A stretch of DNA of 6,818 nt from Bdellovibrionales bacterium (GTDB lineage: Bacteria; Bdellovibrionota; UBA2361; JAGRAS01), in NCBI GenBank assembly GCA_020434465.1, contig JAGRAS010000092.1, positions 1-6,818 of the forward strand, given 5' to 3'. The position numbers were made by a program, and so were the translations under genes. Under the pieces are notes generated by a model, which was not told where the DNA came from, ran no database searches, and saw nothing but the letters and a program-made list of their open reading frames with translations. Shown in pieces: positions 5,722 through 6,818 of this stretch. Each line of letters begins with the position of its first letter. Position 1 is the first letter of the stretch.

Positions 5722-6282
5722 TACATAAACAATTATTTTGTTTATTTCGTCATTAGATCTTAAAGCAGCTAAGGCATCATAACCAGCAACTACTTTTCCA
5801 AATATTGTATATGAAAGATCCATGTGAGGTGCGCGATTAAGTAATATATGGAATTGAGTACTGCTACTTGATCTATCAGGATTAATTAGGTCTTGTTTCT
5901 TTGCCATTCCTAAAGTTCCATATTCATGCGCACGCTGATTAAATTCAGCAGGCAAGCTCCAATTTAGATCGCCAAATGGGTTTTTTTTAGGGCCACCACC
6001 TTGAATAATATAGTCCCTTTCAAAAATGTGAAATTTAAGCCCGTTGTAATAATTGTGATCAGCTAAAAATTTAAAGTTAGCGACATGCCATGGAGCGTCT
6101 TCTGGGTAAAGCTCTAAGTACAATTTGCCTTTAGTTGTTTCGATTACAGCGCTTTTTAATTTGTTTAAGTCAGACTGTTTTGGCAATTTAAATGGAGGAG
6201 CAGCGTATAAATCAAAGCAAATAAAGCAGCTTAATATCACAAACCATGTTTTAATATTAAAAAATCTTGCTAAAAAAATCAT
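5704..6282 (-). CDS. exported cyclophilin-type peptidyl-prolyl isomerase, active site substituted
   Basis: A 192-residue cyclophilin with an N-terminal signal peptide (residues 1-27; basic start, hydrophobic WFVILSCFICF, likely cut after LYA), so probably periplasmic. Cyclophilins catalyse cis-trans isomerisation of proline peptide bonds. The fold is recognisable from VIETTKGKLYLELYPEDAP (about 46-64), ANFKFLADHNYYNGLKFH (68-85), IIQGGGP (92-98), YGTLGMA (121-127), STQFHILL (141-148) and YTIFGKVVAGYDALAAL (158-174). Aligned by eye to human CypA, Gln63 and Gln111 are kept (Gln94, Gln143). However, catalytic Arg55 is Ile86, Phe113 is His145, Trp121 is His153 and His126 is Tyr158. The isomerase activity may therefore be weak or lost, with a binding or chaperone role instead. 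ATG at 6282 is the only suitable start before the signal peptide; no clear Shine-Dalgarno is seen. It overlaps the PBP1A stop by 4 bases. Confidence 0.88.
   Translation of the reverse strand: MIFLARFFNIKTWFVILSCFICFDLYAAPPFKLPKQSDLNKLKSAVIETTKGKLYLELYPEDAPWHVANFKFLADHNYYNGLKFHIFERDYIIQGGGPKKNPFGDLNWSLPAEFNQRAHEYGTLGMAKKQDLINPDRSSSSTQFHILLNRAPHMDLSYTIFGKVVAGYDALAALRSNDEINKIIVYVRKSKN
5725..5745. terminator. second hairpin downstream of PBP1A, within the cyclophilin 3' coding end
   Basis: ATAAACAA (5725-5732) and TTGTTTAT (5738-5745) form a perfect 8-bp stem with a 5-base loop, 17 bases after the PBP1A stop. It is AT-rich and lies inside codons for the cyclophilin C-terminus, so it may be coincidence. 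Together with the preceding hairpin it may help end PBP1A transcription. Confidence 0.3.
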
Positions 6283-6314
6283 GAATCAACCAAGTCTATA
6301 CATTACATCTTTGA

Positions 6315-6320
6315 TTTATA
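6315..6320 (-). promoter_or_regulatory. candidate -10 box for the cyclophilin gene
   Basis: On the minus strand this reads TATAAA (5/6 match), about 35 bases ahead of the ATG at 6282. No good -35 box lies 16-18 bp further upstream. A closer TATAGA (6295-6300) would give an almost leaderless transcript, which might fit the missing Shine-Dalgarno. Neither is strong, and the choice between them is open. Confidence 0.2.
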
Positions 6321-6434
6321 GCTTTCAGTATACTTAATCTTAGTGCAGTCTGCTATTTTGGTATCGACATATGCTCTTAAGACGTTGAATACAGCATTTC
6401 TTTTACAAAAGAGATGTATAGTAGAAGAAGTAGT

Positions 6435-6440
6435 AGAGGG
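6435..6440 (+). promoter_or_regulatory. ribosome binding site that fixes the TTG start of the VWA gene
   Basis: AGAGGG sits eight bases before TTG at 6449. An in-frame TAG at 6434-6436 excludes any earlier start, and no in-frame ATG or GTG occurs before codon 53, which is inside the MIDAS motif. TTG at 6449 (or a second TTG at 6473 without a ribosome binding site) must therefore be the start. Confidence 0.65.
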
Positions 6441-6448
6441 TAAAAACA

Positions 6449-6818
6449 TTGTTAATTCGCCATCTTGTAAATTTGTTTTTTAAAGTTGCATTAGTATCAT
6501 TACTGTTTGCAAGTTCATTTTCCGCATTTGCAGAAAATGAAGATCTAGATCCTAGCACTGGCGATGCTTTGGATGCAGTTTTAGTGCTTGATGCTTCTGG
6601 CAGCATGCGTACAAGTGATCCTAAAAGATTACGCGATGAAGGTGCAAAACTTTTTGTTCAATTTTTAAAACCTGGTGATAGATTAGGAATTATTGAATTT
6701 TCAAATGCTGCTAAAGTTCTCAGGCCTCTTAGCGAGTTTAGTAGAGATTCAAATCAAAAGTTAAATGAAGAAGTTTCCAAGGCTGGCAACTCTGGACAGT
6801 ACACAGATTTACTTGTTG
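6449..6818 (+). CDS. exported von Willebrand factor A domain protein (N-terminal part, runs off the window)
   Basis: The first 123 codons of a secreted or periplasmic VWA protein. The start is TTG, read as Met, backed by AGAGGG eight bases upstream. A Sec signal peptide covers residues 1-28: Arg4 and Lys12 flank the N-region, a hydrophobic VALVSLLFA core follows, and cleavage is likely after AFA, before ENED. After a short acidic linker, the VWA domain begins at about 40. The metal-ion-dependent adhesion site shows DASGSM (48-53; Asp48, Ser50, Ser52) and later Thr119 in GQYTDL, the usual third-loop Thr. The strand GDRLGIIEFSNAAKV (76-90) is typical of Ca-activated-channel-like/BatA-like VWA proteins. 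This domain binds Mg/Mn and mediates protein contacts. The missing C-terminus would tell whether there are membrane anchors or extra domains. It is divergent from the cyclophilin gene, 166 bases apart. No link to cpaB or PBP1A can be shown. Confidence 0.88.
   Translation, partial: MLIRHLVNLFFKVALVSLLFASSFSAFAENEDLDPSTGDALDAVLVLDASGSMRTSDPKRLRDEGAKLFVQFLKPGDRLGIIEFSNAAKVLRPLSEFSRDSNQKLNEEVSKAGNSGQYTDLLV

Noticed and set aside
6403..6606. Minus-strand 67-codon frame over the VWA gene start
   Set aside because: It is antisense to the signal peptide and MIDAS region, has no protein-like pattern, and is a shadow of the real gene.

Overview
The window is AT-rich DNA with densely packed bacterial genes, mostly read from unlinked promoters. 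Several features point to a diderm (Gram-negative-type) bacterium: a class A penicillin-binding protein of the PBP1A type with an OB-like insertion, an exported cyclophilin, an exported von Willebrand A protein and a CpaB-type pilus assembly protein. The mix would fit a deltaproteobacterial or Bdellovibrio-like lineage, but nothing here fixes the taxon. I see no phage, transposon, CRISPR, tRNA or rRNA signature.

Layout. 1-145 is non-coding and carries a weak hairpin and an imperfect palindrome. 146-1513 (+) is an M20-family metallopeptidase with every metal and catalytic motif. 1514-1735 is a gene-free gap whose second half is clearly more GC-rich than its surroundings and can fold into a three-tier hairpin just ahead of the next gene. 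1736-2653 (+) is cpaB (Flp/Tad pilus assembly), standing alone without visible Tad partners. 2662-3060 (-) is a small cytoplasmic protein of unknown family, convergent with cpaB. 3061-3280 is a divergent promoter region with two perfect palindromes. 3281-5707 (+) is the bifunctional peptidoglycan synthase PBP1A. 5704-6282 (-) is an exported cyclophilin-type prolyl isomerase whose stop codon overlaps that of PBP1A and whose active site looks degenerate. 6283-6448 is a divergent gap. 6449-6818 (+) is the start of an exported VWA-domain protein that begins at TTG and runs off the window.

The genes do not form one operon: strands alternate + + - + - +, and there are two convergent and two divergent junctions. 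The common theme is the cell envelope: peptidoglycan synthesis, a probable periplasmic folding factor, a pilus-assembly protein and an exported metal-binding adhesion-type domain. The M20 peptidase is metabolic and cytoplasmic. I did not find a clear new multi-gene system. The least explained items are the structured cpaB leader, the cyclophilin with substituted catalytic residues, and the unknown 132-residue protein sharing a palindrome-bearing promoter region with PBP1A.
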